Shown here piece by piece: positions 25,566 through 33,537 of a stretch of 51,911 nt of DNA. A model generated the notes under the pieces. The model searched no databases. It saw only the letters and a program-made list of their open reading frames with translations, and was not told where the DNA came from. The position numbers and the translations under genes are program-made. Position 1 is the stretch's first letter. Each line of letters starts with the position of its first letter. The stretch comes from Burkholderiaceae bacterium. GTDB lineage: Bacteria > Pseudomonadota > Gammaproteobacteria > Burkholderiales > Burkholderiaceae_E. The stretch spans positions 1 through 51,911 of the forward strand of contig OMIE01000162.1 in the NCBI GenBank assembly GCA_900299025.1. Direction: 5' to 3'.

Positions 25566-26867
25566 TTATAGGCGTCGCTGCGCTCGCAAACCTGTTTGCT
25601 GGCGGCTGAGCATGAAGACAGAAAACCACAACAAACACATCCAACGCCAGAGTTCCTGAACCAGGAAGACCACTGCTTCGAAGTGCTGCAAACTGCGGCC
25701 CAAAACCGGCGTGGTGCCAAAGCCTGTCGTGTTGCTCTGTCCTAGCCCAAGCCACAGATCGAGCAGGCTTTGCCACCCAGGTCCGAGGGCGTTGCGCCAA
25801 AGCTCAAGCCATGAAGTCATCCTAAGGCTAAGGGATAGTAGCCAATCGCTGAGGCCGAAGTCAGGCCTAGGGGCCGGTCCTAGCCCTGGCCCAATACTCG
25901 ATTGCTCGCCATAGGCTGTGAGGCTTGCAAACAGCCAACCTGTGATGCTGTAGAGCGCCCAAATGCTTGCCAGTCCAAAGCCCCAACGACTTGCAAGTTG
26001 CGGGCTTAACCTTCGATGCCAAAAGGACCAGACCGTGATGACAAGCAAGCTCATCAGCAGCGATAAGTAGGCTGCTCCGCTTGCGCCGAGAGAGGGGCTT
26101 TGGTGCAAGAAGGTCAACGCAGTGAAGGCAAGTAAGGCTTGCGCGCCGGCAAGGCTCAACCAAAACACCCAGGCCAGGCGGCAGACTTGCGAGAGCATGA
26201 TGCTAAGCAATAGGCTTTCGGCCAGTAAGCTGCCAAGACTCAGGCCGAGTCCAGCCTGTAGCAACGCCGGACTTGTGACCAAGTGATGGGATAGTCCTGC
26301 AATCGTTTCTTTGGGGCTTAGCAAACTGCTAATTCGTATGGCAAGCCAAAGAATCACCAGAGCCGCAGGCCACTGAGCCTGGTCCTGCCACCAATGTCGG
26401 CTGATACGGCGTATCGATTGCCAGGGTCCTCTTAATCCGAGGGCTAGCAAGCCGCCGAGGCCTGCTCCCAGGGAGTTGGCAAGCAAGTCTAGTAGGGAGG
26501 GAACGCGCTGTGGCAAATAGCTCTGTGCCGCTTCGATAAAGAGGGACAAGAGTCCACCAATCAGGGCTGGGAGCCAGAGCAACGAGCGCCCCCTGTAGGT
26601 GATGTTTAGCGCAAGCAGCAGCCCAAGCGGAGCGTATAGGGCGATGTTGCTTAGGAAATCAAACCAAGTCCAGAAACGCGGTAGGGGATCCGTGAGAAAG
26701 GCCCATGGGGCAGCGCCAATCCCACGCCACGCCTGCCAAGGCCACAATGATCCATAGACGATGGCCAGCGACCAAAGTGCGAGCAAAACCCAAAGCACGG
26801 GGCTGCTCGGACTCGGTCGGGGTCGCTTGGGTGCGCGTTGGGGTGAAGGGGCCATGGCGGATTGCAT
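25566..26867 (-). CDS. VanZ-like multi-pass membrane protein
   Basis: A 433-residue polytopic inner-membrane protein with about nine or ten hydrophobic segments. The N-terminal third is VanZ-like: FDFLSNIALYAPLGLLLAL near residue 66 and IEAAQSYLPQRVPSLLDLLANSLGAGLGGLLAL near residue 108 are the family motifs. The C-terminal two thirds are extra membrane segments with no recognisable family. In glycopeptide-resistant enterococci VanZ reduces teicoplanin binding, but chromosomal VanZ-like proteins have no established role. ATG 26867 is 42 bp from the divergent birA start. The downstream neighbour is the ferredoxin gene, 70 bp away. Confidence 0.85.
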   Translation of the reverse strand: MQSAMAPSPQRAPKRPRPSPSSPVLWVLLALWSLAIVYGSLWPWQAWRGIGAAPWAFLTDPLPRFWTWFDFLSNIALYAPLGLLLALNITYRGRSLLWLPALIGGLLSLFIEAAQSYLPQRVPSLLDLLANSLGAGLGGLLALGLRGPWQSIRRISRHWWQDQAQWPAALVILWLAIRISSLLSPKETIAGLSHHLVTSPALLQAGLGLSLGSLLAESLLLSIMLSQVCRLAWVFWLSLAGAQALLAFTALTFLHQSPSLGASGAAYLSLLMSLLVITVWSFWHRRLSPQLASRWGFGLASIWALYSITGWLFASLTAYGEQSSIGPGLGPAPRPDFGLSDWLLSLSLRMTSWLELWRNALGPGWQSLLDLWLGLGQSNTTGFGTTPVLGRSLQHFEAVVFLVQELWRWMCLLWFSVFMLSRQQTGLRAQRRL

Positions 26868-26909
26868 TTGGCACAGCAAAGCTCATTTGTGCAGGCTATC
26901 ATCGAATCC

Positions 26910-27836
26910 ATGTCTAACCCAGATGCTTTTGCTGCAAGCCAAGATCTGAGCCGATCGTCGGTCCCCAACCCCAACCGGGCCGAGCTTGAAGACTTTGACA
27001 TCGCTGTCGATTGGGAGGCCTCGCTCGATTCGACCAATGTCAGACTTTTAGCCTCGCCTTGGCCAAGGGCTGAGGCCTTCCAGGGCCAACAGCCACTCGT
27101 GCGATGCCTGGTGGCCGATCACCAAAGCGCAGGACGAGGTCGTGCAGGGAAAGTCTGGCACGACGAACCTGGCGCATCCTTGCTTATGAGTGTGTCGATT
27201 GATCGCAAAACGCAGCCATGGCCATCTGACTTATCCGCCTTTTCGTTGGTCACCGCGGTTTGCGTTGCCGAACGGCTTGAAAGCACTGGGCCAGTCGACG
27301 GAAGGCGTCTTTGGCTTAAGTGGCCCAATGATGTGGTGCGTTTTCAAGCCACCGACGAGGGCTTAGCAAAGCTTGTCGGTATTTTGATTGAAGCGCGGCA
27401 ACACGCCGGACAAAGCCGCTTGGTGATTGGTCTTGGCATCAATCTTTTGCCGCCACGCAACGATGTAAGTGGCCCCAAGTCCTTACCAGCAGACGGCCTG
27501 TTCTCCAGGACGCTGCAAAGTGTTCAAACCCTGGATCGGGCTTGGCGTTTGGCGATCGCCAAGCAACTAAGCCACGATTTATTGGGTGCGTGGATCGATT
27601 TTGAGGCCATGGGTTTGGCCTTATTTGCACACCGCATTCGCAGCCGGGATGCATTATTCGGAAGGCCTTTGCTAATCCATGATGAAAAGCAAGATCATGG
27701 CCTTGAAGCGCTCGGTCAGGGTTTGGATGAGCGCGGACGTTTGCTCGTCCTGTGTCAGAGGGCTGCCACAGAGGCGCCATGTATTGTGGCGATAAGCGAG
27801 GGTAGCGTACGCTTGCGCCATCAACACAAAGCTTAG
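26910..27836 (+). CDS. birA: Biotin--[acetyl-CoA-carboxylase] ligase
   Basis: Attaches biotin to the biotin carboxyl carrier protein of acetyl-CoA carboxylase. The 308-residue product has the catalytic motif QSAGRGRAGKVWHDEPGASL near residue 71, WLKWPNDVV near residue 137 and a GILIEA segment, followed by the SH3-like C-terminal domain. There is no N-terminal winged-helix DNA-binding domain, so it cannot be a biotin repressor. The first 30 residues are non-conserved. ATG 26910 is used; a longer reading would overlap the divergent VanZ gene. GGCT follows 9 bp downstream. Confidence 0.93.
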   Translation: MSNPDAFAASQDLSRSSVPNPNRAELEDFDIAVDWEASLDSTNVRLLASPWPRAEAFQGQQPLVRCLVADHQSAGRGRAGKVWHDEPGASLLMSVSIDRKTQPWPSDLSAFSLVTAVCVAERLESTGPVDGRRLWLKWPNDVVRFQATDEGLAKLVGILIEARQHAGQSRLVIGLGINLLPPRNDVSGPKSLPADGLFSRTLQSVQTLDRAWRLAIAKQLSHDLLGAWIDFEAMGLALFAHRIRSRDALFGRPLLIHDEKQDHGLEALGQGLDERGRLLVLCQRAATEAPCIVAISEGSVRLRHQHKA

Positions 27837-27845
27837 ATCAAGCCT

Positions 27846-28268
27846 ATGACTACACCGCATTGTTTTAGTTACGGCTCGCTGATGTTTCGCGAGATTATGG
27901 AGGCTGTTGCCGACCAGCGAGACTTGCGTAATGAGCCTGCAAGTCTCATAGCTTGGCAGCGCTTTGCGATTCGCGAGGCGAGTTATCCGGCTGCATGTCC
28001 AAGCAGGCTAGACGCGAGTATTCAAGGCATCTTGTGGTTTGATCTTTCCGAGTCAGCCTGGAAGCGACTCGATGCCTTTGAGGGCCAGGCGTATCGGCGA
28101 GTGTTAGTCGAGGTTAGAACCGAAGTGGGTACTCACTCAGCATGGGTATACGAATTCCTTGACCAAGCTCTGATGCTTTCAAGCGATTGGGACGAGGCGG
28201 GCTTTCGTGCACAACATCTTGCCAGCTTCTTTCAACAGCATGGTGGGCATTTAGCGGCTCGCGAGTAG
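27846..28268 (+). CDS. Gamma-glutamylcyclotransferase (AIG2-like) family protein
   Basis: A 140-residue AIG2/GGCT-fold protein: CFSYGSLMFREIM (YGSL substrate-binding loop) at residues 6-18, SIQGILWFDLSESAWKRLDAFEGQAYRRVLVEV in the middle with the acidic residue region DAFEG, and a VYEF segment. Such proteins cyclise gamma-glutamyl groups to 5-oxoproline, which the PxpABC complex near the start of this window would open, although the two loci are 25 kb apart. Nine bp after birA on the same strand. Function beyond the fold is inference. Confidence 0.85.
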   Translation: MTTPHCFSYGSLMFREIMEAVADQRDLRNEPASLIAWQRFAIREASYPAACPSRLDASIQGILWFDLSESAWKRLDAFEGQAYRRVLVEVRTEVGTHSAWVYEFLDQALMLSSDWDEAGFRAQHLASFFQQHGGHLAARE

Positions 28269-28305
28269 ATCCTCGCTTCACTCGGCTAGCCATTAATACG
28301 CTGCT

Positions 28306-28806
28306 TTACTCGCTGTGGCTTGCTCTAATCCTTGCCAGTGTGGACGTGGTTGAACGTTCGTGCACAAAGGGAATGGCCAGGACGCGGCCACCCCAGGATT
28401 CAACCTCTAAGGTGCCGACTATACTTCCCTGCCAGTCGCCACCTTTGACCAGAACCTCGGGTCGCAGTCTGAGCAGGCACGCAAGTGGCGTGTCTTCTTC
28501 AAACCAGGTGACATAGTCAACTGAGGCAAGCGCAGCAACAACCGCCATCCGGTCATACTGGTTGTTGATTGGACGATCGGCGCCCTTGCCCAGGCGCTTT
28601 ACCGATGCGTCGCTGTTAAGTGCGAGGATTAGGCATTTACCTTCTTGAGCGGCTGCGTCAAGTAAGCTCACATGACCACGATGCAAAAGATCGTAAACCC
28701 CGTTGGTAAACACCAAGGGCCTGGGGCAAAGCTTTGCAAAATCCTCGAGCTGACTCGGATCGAGGATTTTGGATTCAAAGCGCGCCGGCGGCACCAAGGC
28801 TGTCAT
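28306..28806 (-). CDS. hldE2: D-glycero-beta-D-manno-heptose 1-phosphate adenylyltransferase
   Basis: Nucleotidyltransferase (RfaE domain II) making ADP-heptose for the lipopolysaccharide inner core. The 166-residue product has the signature VFTNGVYDLLHRGHVSLLDAA (HxGH-type) near residue 32. It also has NSDASVKRLGKGADRPINNQYDRM, and LVKGGDW near residue 132. It stands without the kinase domain, the split form usual in betaproteobacteria. ATG 28806 is preferred; a GTG at 28812 is in frame. The start lies 32 bp inside the 3' end of the ferritin-like gene on the same strand. Confidence 0.93.
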   Translation of the reverse strand: MTALVPPARFESKILDPSQLEDFAKLCPRPLVFTNGVYDLLHRGHVSLLDAAAQEGKCLILALNSDASVKRLGKGADRPINNQYDRMAVVAALASVDYVTWFEEDTPLACLLRLRPEVLVKGGDWQGSIVGTLEVESWGGRVLAIPFVHERSTTSTLARIRASHSE

Positions 28807-29635
28807 CGCCACGCCGGCTCAGCTCTTTCCTGTACCGGTTTAACTCTTGAACACTGGCGAAGGATTTTCCGAAAAGCAACGATAAGTTGTGCAGTATGCG
28901 TCCGACGACTTTATCTTCCCAATGGGCGTCAAAGCTGATTTGCTGATCGAGCCAACGCTCAAGCCAACTGGGATCGGGAAGTCGACTTTGGATCGTGTCC
29001 TTTGGGAATAAATCCTTGTTGACATGCAAATTGGTCGGATGCAAGGCCTTGCTTTGCCGCTTAGCGCTCGCCATCAGCACACCAATCTTCGCAAAAGCGC
29101 TTCGCGCTTGATCACCGACCTGGCCAATGGCGCGCCGCATATATTGCAAATAAGCGCCACCATGGCGGGCTTCGTCCTTGGAGATCACCTCATAAATGTG
29201 CTTAATCACCGGCTCGGTGTGCCACTCAGCAGCCCGCCTATACCAGTGATTTAATCGAATCTCACCGCAAAAATGGAGCATGAGGGTTTCAAGGGGTGGC
29301 GCCGGATCAAACTCAAAACGCACGGCATGCAATTCCTCTTCGCTAGGTACAAGATCGGGTCTGAAGCGGCGCAGGTACTCCATCAACACCAAGGCGTGCT
29401 TTTGCTCTTCGAAAAACCATACCGACATAAATGCGGAAAAGTCACTGTCGTGCCGATTGTCACGCAAGAACATTTCCGTGGCAGGTAGGGCGGCCCACTC
29501 GGTGATGGCGTTCATCTTAATGGTGCGTGCCTGCTCATCAGATAATCGTGCGGCATCAAAACGGTCCCAGGGAATATCGCTTTCCATAGACCAGCGCACC
29601 GATTCGAGCGAACGAAACAATTCCGGGTACAGCAT
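28775..29635 (-). CDS. Ferritin-like diiron protein, acyl-ACP desaturase-like
   Basis: The 286-residue helical product has two ExxH iron motifs, FFEEQKHAL near residue 90 and SKDEARHGGAYL near residue 180. Further acidic/His residues between them (EWAALPATEMF, CGEIRLNHWYRRAAEWHTE) complete the pattern of ferritin-like diiron oxidases and class II (soluble) fatty acyl desaturases. ATG 29635 has GGAG 7 bp upstream, the SD first base being inside a nested inverted repeat. It is the last plausible member of the lipid-related minus-strand run and overlaps hldE2 by 32 bp. An oxidative lipid reaction is likely from the family; the substrate is unknown. Confidence 0.82.
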   Translation of the reverse strand: MLYPELFRSLESVRWSMESDIPWDRFDAARLSDEQARTIKMNAITEWAALPATEMFLRDNRHDSDFSAFMSVWFFEEQKHALVLMEYLRRFRPDLVPSEEELHAVRFEFDPAPPLETLMLHFCGEIRLNHWYRRAAEWHTEPVIKHIYEVISKDEARHGGAYLQYMRRAIGQVGDQARSAFAKIGVLMASAKRQSKALHPTNLHVNKDLFPKDTIQSRLPDPSWLERWLDQQISFDAHWEDKVVGRILHNLSLLFGKSFASVQELNRYRKELSRRGDDSLGAAGAL

Positions 29636-29645
29636 AAGAAGTCTC

Positions 29646-29692
29646 CGCGGCGATGAATGTGAACCGCTCACAAGCAGTCCTTTATCGCCGCG
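29646..29692 (-). promoter_or_regulatory. Nested inverted repeat in the leader of the ferritin-like gene
   Basis: Between the SnoaL-like gene and the ferritin-like gene lie perfect 9-bp arms (CGCGGCGAT at 29646-29654 and ATCGCCGCG at 29684-29692). They enclose a second inverted repeat TGTGA-5 nt-TCACA (29658-29672). In the minus-strand transcript the 3' arm ends on the first base of the GGAG ribosome binding site. A translational control hairpin, an attenuator or an RNA processing site would fit; there is no U-tract for a simple terminator. Confidence 0.55.
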
Positions 29693-29698
29693 AGTCTA

Positions 29699-30190
29699 TC
29701 AGCCTGGCGCGATTTTGCGTCGCAGCCATCTCATCAACCAAGACAAGACGGGTAATTTCTCGTACAGCTCTTCGGCCGCATCCCAATAGTCCCGGTGATC
29801 GATTATGTAACCGCGCGGGTCTAAGCGAATCCAAGAGCAGCCTTCAATGCATGCAGCTTTACCCGCTAGCTCAAGCGAATACGACCAACGTAGGCAACAT
29901 TGCGCATTGGCCAATGTCTCGGAGCTGTTATGGGTTATGCCCAGCACGGTAAATCGCGACGTGGGTTGAATGGTGAACATATGTTTGAATACGCCTCGAA
30001 TTGCATCGAGTCCGTGCACCGCCTGGAATGGATCTTTGAAACAAGCCTCGTGAGCGTACACATCGCCAATTTGATCGAGCGATGCCGGGCTTAGGTTTTC
30101 GAAAAAAACCTTCATCCTTGCGAGTCTTGCGTTTAAGTCGGCAGCCGTATCCACCTTCGCAGTCTCGCTTGCGCCGTGTACGTGGTCCAT
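29699..30190 (-). CDS. SnoaL-like / NTF2-fold protein
   Basis: A 163-residue nuclear transport factor 2-fold protein of the SnoaL-like type: NLSPASLDQIGDVYAHEACFKDPFQAVHGLDAIRGVFKHMF near residue 33 and a CSWIRLDPRGYIIDHRDYWDAAEELYEKLPVLSWLMRWLRRKI ending. The IDHRDYWDAAEELYEKLPVLG-type C-terminus is found in proteins next to Cfa-type methyltransferase and SDR genes. Family members bind or isomerise small hydrophobic molecules. It follows the SDR gene by 7 bp, so the two are probably co-translated; a shared lipid substrate is inference. Confidence 0.85.
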   Translation of the reverse strand: MDHVHGASETAKVDTAADLNARLARMKVFFENLSPASLDQIGDVYAHEACFKDPFQAVHGLDAIRGVFKHMFTIQPTSRFTVLGITHNSSETLANAQCCLRWSYSLELAGKAACIEGCSWIRLDPRGYIIDHRDYWDAAEELYEKLPVLSWLMRWLRRKIAPG

Positions 30191-30197
30191 CGCTTAG

Positions 30198-31016
30198 TCA
30201 GGCTTTGCTATTGCCGATTTGCTTGGCTTGAGCGAACTCAGTGCCGCCAAGTGCACGACGTAGCAGGGCAAAGTAGAGTCGATCGGGTAGCCAGCGCAGG
30301 CATTTCATGAAACGGGTAAAGCGAAGCGGAAAGTGAATCTCAAAGGCCGTGCGCCCAAGACCTTGAACAATTTCATGCGCCGCCTGTTGCGCGCTGATCA
30401 GTGCCGGCATCTTGAAGTTATTGATGGCTGTAGCTGGTGTCTCGACAAACCCCGGATGAACCACCCACACTCCAACACCTTGCGGTGCAAGCTCGAGATG
30501 GAGCACTTCGGCCAAATGGCTAAGTGCGGCTTTGCTTGGGCCGTAGCCCAAGGCCTTGGGTAGTCCTCGATAGCCAGCCACACTAGACACGATAGCAAGC
30601 CCTAATGAGTGTTTGCCGGGATCTTTAGATCGTTGTAAAAAGTAAGGCAATAGATGCTGTAAAGCGTAGAGCAGCGACAAGTAATTGGTGTTGGTCATTT
30701 CAATCATATCGCCAAGTTGATACTGGGCTGTGCTCACCGGCCTATAAATCCCCGCCATCCAAATCACCACATCGACCTGAGCCTGCACCGCAACTTCGTT
30801 GCAAGCCTGCTCGAGTTGCCTCTGATCGCAAACATCCAGCGGCAAAAGCTTTGCACCTTCAATGCCGAGAGCCTGCATCGCTTCAAGACGCCTTGCACTT
30901 AAGGTAAGCCTTGCTCCCCGACGGGCGAGTTCTTTTGCCAGTGCAGCGCCTATCCCTGAGGATGCACCAACAATCCACACGCCCAAGTCTTGCCAGGATT
31001 GAATCGGTGTATTCAC
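30198..31016 (-). CDS. Short-chain dehydrogenase/reductase
   Basis: Classical SDR of 272 residues. The Rossmann motif GASSGIGAALAKEL lies near residue 17, and NNAG is replaced by WMAG near residue 85. The catalytic Ser in VSSVAGYRG and the YGPSK (Tyr-x-x-x-Lys) motif near residue 158 are intact. PHPGFVETPATA is normal. The C-terminal 35 residues (LRWLPDRLYFALLRRAL) are longer and basic, possibly a membrane-associated helix. GTG 31016 is the start, with AAGG just upstream and 2 bp after the DUF3833 stop. NAD(P)H-dependent oxidoreduction of a lipid or pigment precursor is likely from context; not proven. Confidence 0.9.
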   Translation of the reverse strand: MNTPIQSWQDLGVWIVGASSGIGAALAKELARRGARLTLSARRLEAMQALGIEGAKLLPLDVCDQRQLEQACNEVAVQAQVDVVIWMAGIYRPVSTAQYQLGDMIEMTNTNYLSLLYALQHLLPYFLQRSKDPGKHSLGLAIVSSVAGYRGLPKALGYGPSKAALSHLAEVLHLELAPQGVGVWVVHPGFVETPATAINNFKMPALISAQQAAHEIVQGLGRTAFEIHFPLRFTRFMKCLRWLPDRLYFALLRRALGGTEFAQAKQIGNSKA

Positions 31017-31018
31017 CC

Positions 31019-31549
31019 TTATTCCTTGTGAAACGATAAGGTCACCTCACCAAGCTCGATGCCAAACTTAAGCATCTTTGCGCGATTTATCATGACCTGA
31101 TCGTTGATTAAAAACATCCAATCATCAAATTGCACATGCCAGGTTCGCCCTTCGATCGGTAAGGCGAGGGTGTAACGCCAGCGTAAAGCGTTACCGGAAG
31201 CCTCGCCAATGGCCTCACCGATGACATCATCAGCTCTACCCCGGTACTGTCCCGGTCCAGTCTCTTCAATGTGCCAGACGCGTCGTTGCTTGCTTCCATC
31301 GCTATAAATAAAATCCTCTTCTAGCACACCTTTGTTTCCCTCCCAGCGCCCAGTCATGCGCACCTCAAAGCGCTTGACCACCTCGCCAAATCGATCGGTG
31401 AACATCCCCCAGGCGCGCAGATCGCCATTCAAATAACGCTTGAGTTCGAGCTTGGGCTGCTCTTGCCGATAGTGCTGCACATCGATGCTGCTGCAAGCAC
31501 TCAGCAGCAAGCTGATCAATAAAAGCAGCTTGACATAGAAGTTTTTCAT
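31019..31549 (-). CDS. DUF3833 family lipoprotein
   Basis: A 176-residue protein with a lipoprotein signal (lipobox LLLSACSS near residue 18) and the DUF3833 body. RYLNGDLRAWGMFTDRFGEVVKRFEV, EEDFIYSDGSKQRRVWHIEETGPGQYRGRADDVIGEA and WMFLINDQVMINRAKMLKFG are the landmarks of a beta-rich lipocalin-like fold. DUF3833 genes recur beside Cfa-type methyltransferase and DUF1365 genes in proteobacteria, suggesting a periplasmic role in the same lipid process, but no activity is established. GGGGAAG lies 6 bp before ATG 31549. The MFS gene ends 13 bp upstream. Confidence 0.88.
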   Translation of the reverse strand: MKNFYVKLLLLISLLLSACSSIDVQHYRQEQPKLELKRYLNGDLRAWGMFTDRFGEVVKRFEVRMTGRWEGNKGVLEEDFIYSDGSKQRRVWHIEETGPGQYRGRADDVIGEAIGEASGNALRWRYTLALPIEGRTWHVQFDDWMFLINDQVMINRAKMLKFGIELGEVTLSFHKE

Positions 31550-31562
31550 AGCGTCTTCCCCT

Positions 31563-32825
31563 TTATAAGGCACCTGGACCACGGCTTCGAATCAGCCAAA
31601 TCATCGATAAAGCTTTTAGAGCACAAGGCAGCGCCGCATAAATCAGGCTCAATGCCTGGGTCCCTTCACCAAGCCACTGCCAAAGTGGGAGGGCAATGCC
31701 CGCCGCAAGCGCAAGATTAAGCTTTCCCACAAGCGTCCAGTAGCCGATACATTGACCAGCGATCGGCATAGCTTCCGGGAGCTGCTTTTGTTGCTCTTCA
31801 ATTAAACGCAATAGCATCGCCCAAGGCATCGCTACATCACCGCCAAGCGCAAGCCCGGTCACGATGCAAACAAGCCCATAGGCCCAAGCATCACCGGCAC
31901 CAAGTCCAAGGCAGGCGAGAAAAGCACCGATAGCAATCGACATCGCGGCTAGCCAGCAGGCGCTGTGGCCGTACCGGTCACTTAGCCTTGACCACAGGGG
32001 CAAACCCAAAGCAGCGCTTAAAAAGTAGATCAGTAAAAACCAAGGCGCTGCCTGTGGCATGTCCAGCACACGTTCAACAAAAAATAACACAAGCGTTGCA
32101 GGGATCGCAGCTGCAATGGCGCTCAACATGAAACAGATAAAAAGCTGTCGCATGGGCACAAAGTGCCAAAGCGAGCGAAGATTGAAAATCTGGACTTGAG
32201 GGCTTTGTACAACACAACGAGACGGATAACTCAAACCGCGAAAAAGCCACAAGGCAAGCAAGGTAAACCCCACAAGCAAGCCGCTCATTGCAATTTTTTC
32301 ACCCAAGGACTGGGCTTGCACAAACACCGACACCAACATGACGCCTAGTAGGCCTGCGGCTTCGCGGCTCAGCGCAAAGCGGCTGCGTTCTTGGTCGGAT
32401 TTGGCCAAAGCAGAGCCCCAACTTTGGTAAACAATGCTGCACTGGGAGTAAGCGAGATAAGTGAGGATCGAAGCAATGCCCAGCACGAGCCCGCTCCAGA
32501 GCCCTTCGAGTGCCCAAGCCTTTGCGAACATCGGCCACCAAAGCAGACAAAGAAAGCCCAACACAAACACCGTCGATGCCATGCTCAGGCTGTACCAAGC
32601 ACGCTTTGAAAGTGCTTGAGCCGACAGCACGCTTTGAACATCCCATCGTCGTCCCAGCCATGGGTCAGCCAAGGCGTCAAGTGCTCGAGCTGCAAGCAGC
32701 ATAAGCCCTACGAAGCCGATGGGTAGCAATTCGCTATAGAGTTTGGGTAGTAAAACATAAAGCGGCAATTCGAGTATAGCTAGCGGCAATCGCAAACTTG
32801 CATAGCGCCAAAGCAAGGCGTTCAT
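31563..32825 (-). CDS. GPH/MFS-family transporter
   Basis: A 420-residue, 12-helix major facilitator protein of the glycoside-pentoside-hexuronide type. The motif AARALDALADPWLGRRWD near residue 47 (the family D-x-x-x-D-P loop) and LWSRLSDRYGHSACW near residue 265 are diagnostic. Natural substrate unknown; the family normally imports sugars with cations. It begins at ATG 32825, overlapping the chalcone-isomerase-like stop as TAATG, so it is probably co-translated with it. GPH-type transporters are a repeated member of Cfa/DUF1365 clusters (RpoE-ChrR regulon of Rhodobacter is one known case), where a lipid or solute export role is suspected. Confidence 0.88.
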   Translation of the reverse strand: MNALLWRYASLRLPLAILELPLYVLLPKLYSELLPIGFVGLMLLAARALDALADPWLGRRWDVQSVLSAQALSKRAWYSLSMASTVFVLGFLCLLWWPMFAKAWALEGLWSGLVLGIASILTYLAYSQCSIVYQSWGSALAKSDQERSRFALSREAAGLLGVMLVSVFVQAQSLGEKIAMSGLLVGFTLLALWLFRGLSYPSRCVVQSPQVQIFNLRSLWHFVPMRQLFICFMLSAIAAAIPATLVLFFVERVLDMPQAAPWFLLIYFLSAALGLPLWSRLSDRYGHSACWLAAMSIAIGAFLACLGLGAGDAWAYGLVCIVTGLALGGDVAMPWAMLLRLIEEQQKQLPEAMPIAGQCIGYWTLVGKLNLALAAGIALPLWQWLGEGTQALSLIYAALPCALKALSMIWLIRSRGPGAL

Positions 32826-33481
32826 TAGGCCTCGCCGATGAGGCTTCGTCGAAGAGCGGGTTCTGTCGTCCGCGGGTCTAGCCAAATACCGAAAAAGGCC
32901 TTTGCAAAATGGGCATCAGGAATGTCGAGTCGTACTTGTCGGTTGTGGACAAAGCGACAGCCCTCTTTGGCACCTTGATGAAGGCCTAATAGTCGATCCT
33001 TGGCCTGTACATTCGGGAAACTTTGCTGCATCCAGGCAAGCCATTGGCGATCGCGTTCAGCGGCTTTGCCGTGTTGTGCTTGCATCAATTCAAGTGAGGT
33101 CTGGGCGATCTTCACACCCTCAAAAGAGCGTGCATAAACAAGCTCAAGGGCAAAGCGTTGATCAGCCCACTGCCTGCTATCAAAGGCATCGAGCGTCCAA
33201 AGCCTTGCCTCATAGAGCAAAAGACCGAACCAGCGCATATGGGCCTGCCCTCGTAGCTTGTAAGCAAGATTTTGCCCTTGAAACCATTGCAGGCTTTGCG
33301 TAAGCGGCCAGGCCTCATCCCTGGTGGTGGATTCGCTGGCCTGCGCCTCAAGACTTAAGGGCAGCAGGGTCAGTACGGGCAGTCCTAAGTCTTTTAAGAC
33401 TTGTCGACGCAGGGTGCCAGGAGGCTTTCGAGTAAGGATGTTGCGAGACTGTTGAGCAAGGACGCTGCAAGGCTTAGACAT
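32825..33481 (-). CDS. Chalcone isomerase-like protein, probably periplasmic
   Basis: A 218-residue protein of the bacterial chalcone-isomerase-like family. An N-terminal signal region (residues about 1-45, RRQVLKDLGLPVLTLLPLSLEAQA) suggests export. The family core follows: KLRGQAHMRWFGLLLYEARLW, FALELVYARSFEGVKIAQTSLELM, and FAKAFFGIWLDPRTTEPALRRSLIG at the end. Plant chalcone isomerase binds a flavonoid, but the bacterial relatives have lost the known catalytic residues and their role is unknown; fatty-acid binding has been shown for some plant FAP relatives. It lies 56 bp after cfa. It overlaps the transporter start by one base. Confidence 0.87.
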   Translation of the reverse strand: MSKPCSVLAQQSRNILTRKPPGTLRRQVLKDLGLPVLTLLPLSLEAQASESTTRDEAWPLTQSLQWFQGQNLAYKLRGQAHMRWFGLLLYEARLWTLDAFDSRQWADQRFALELVYARSFEGVKIAQTSLELMQAQHGKAAERDRQWLAWMQQSFPNVQAKDRLLGLHQGAKEGCRFVHNRQVRLDIPDAHFAKAFFGIWLDPRTTEPALRRSLIGEA

Positions 33482-33537
33482 CGTGATTGCAAAGCTTTCG
33501 TTGGGTCGATGATGATGTTTTCGCCGTACGTTGAGGT

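Noticed and set aside
26862-26909. Upstream extension of birA by 16 residues
   Set aside because: It would overlap the VanZ start on the other strand and adds no conserved sequence; ATG 26910 is better.
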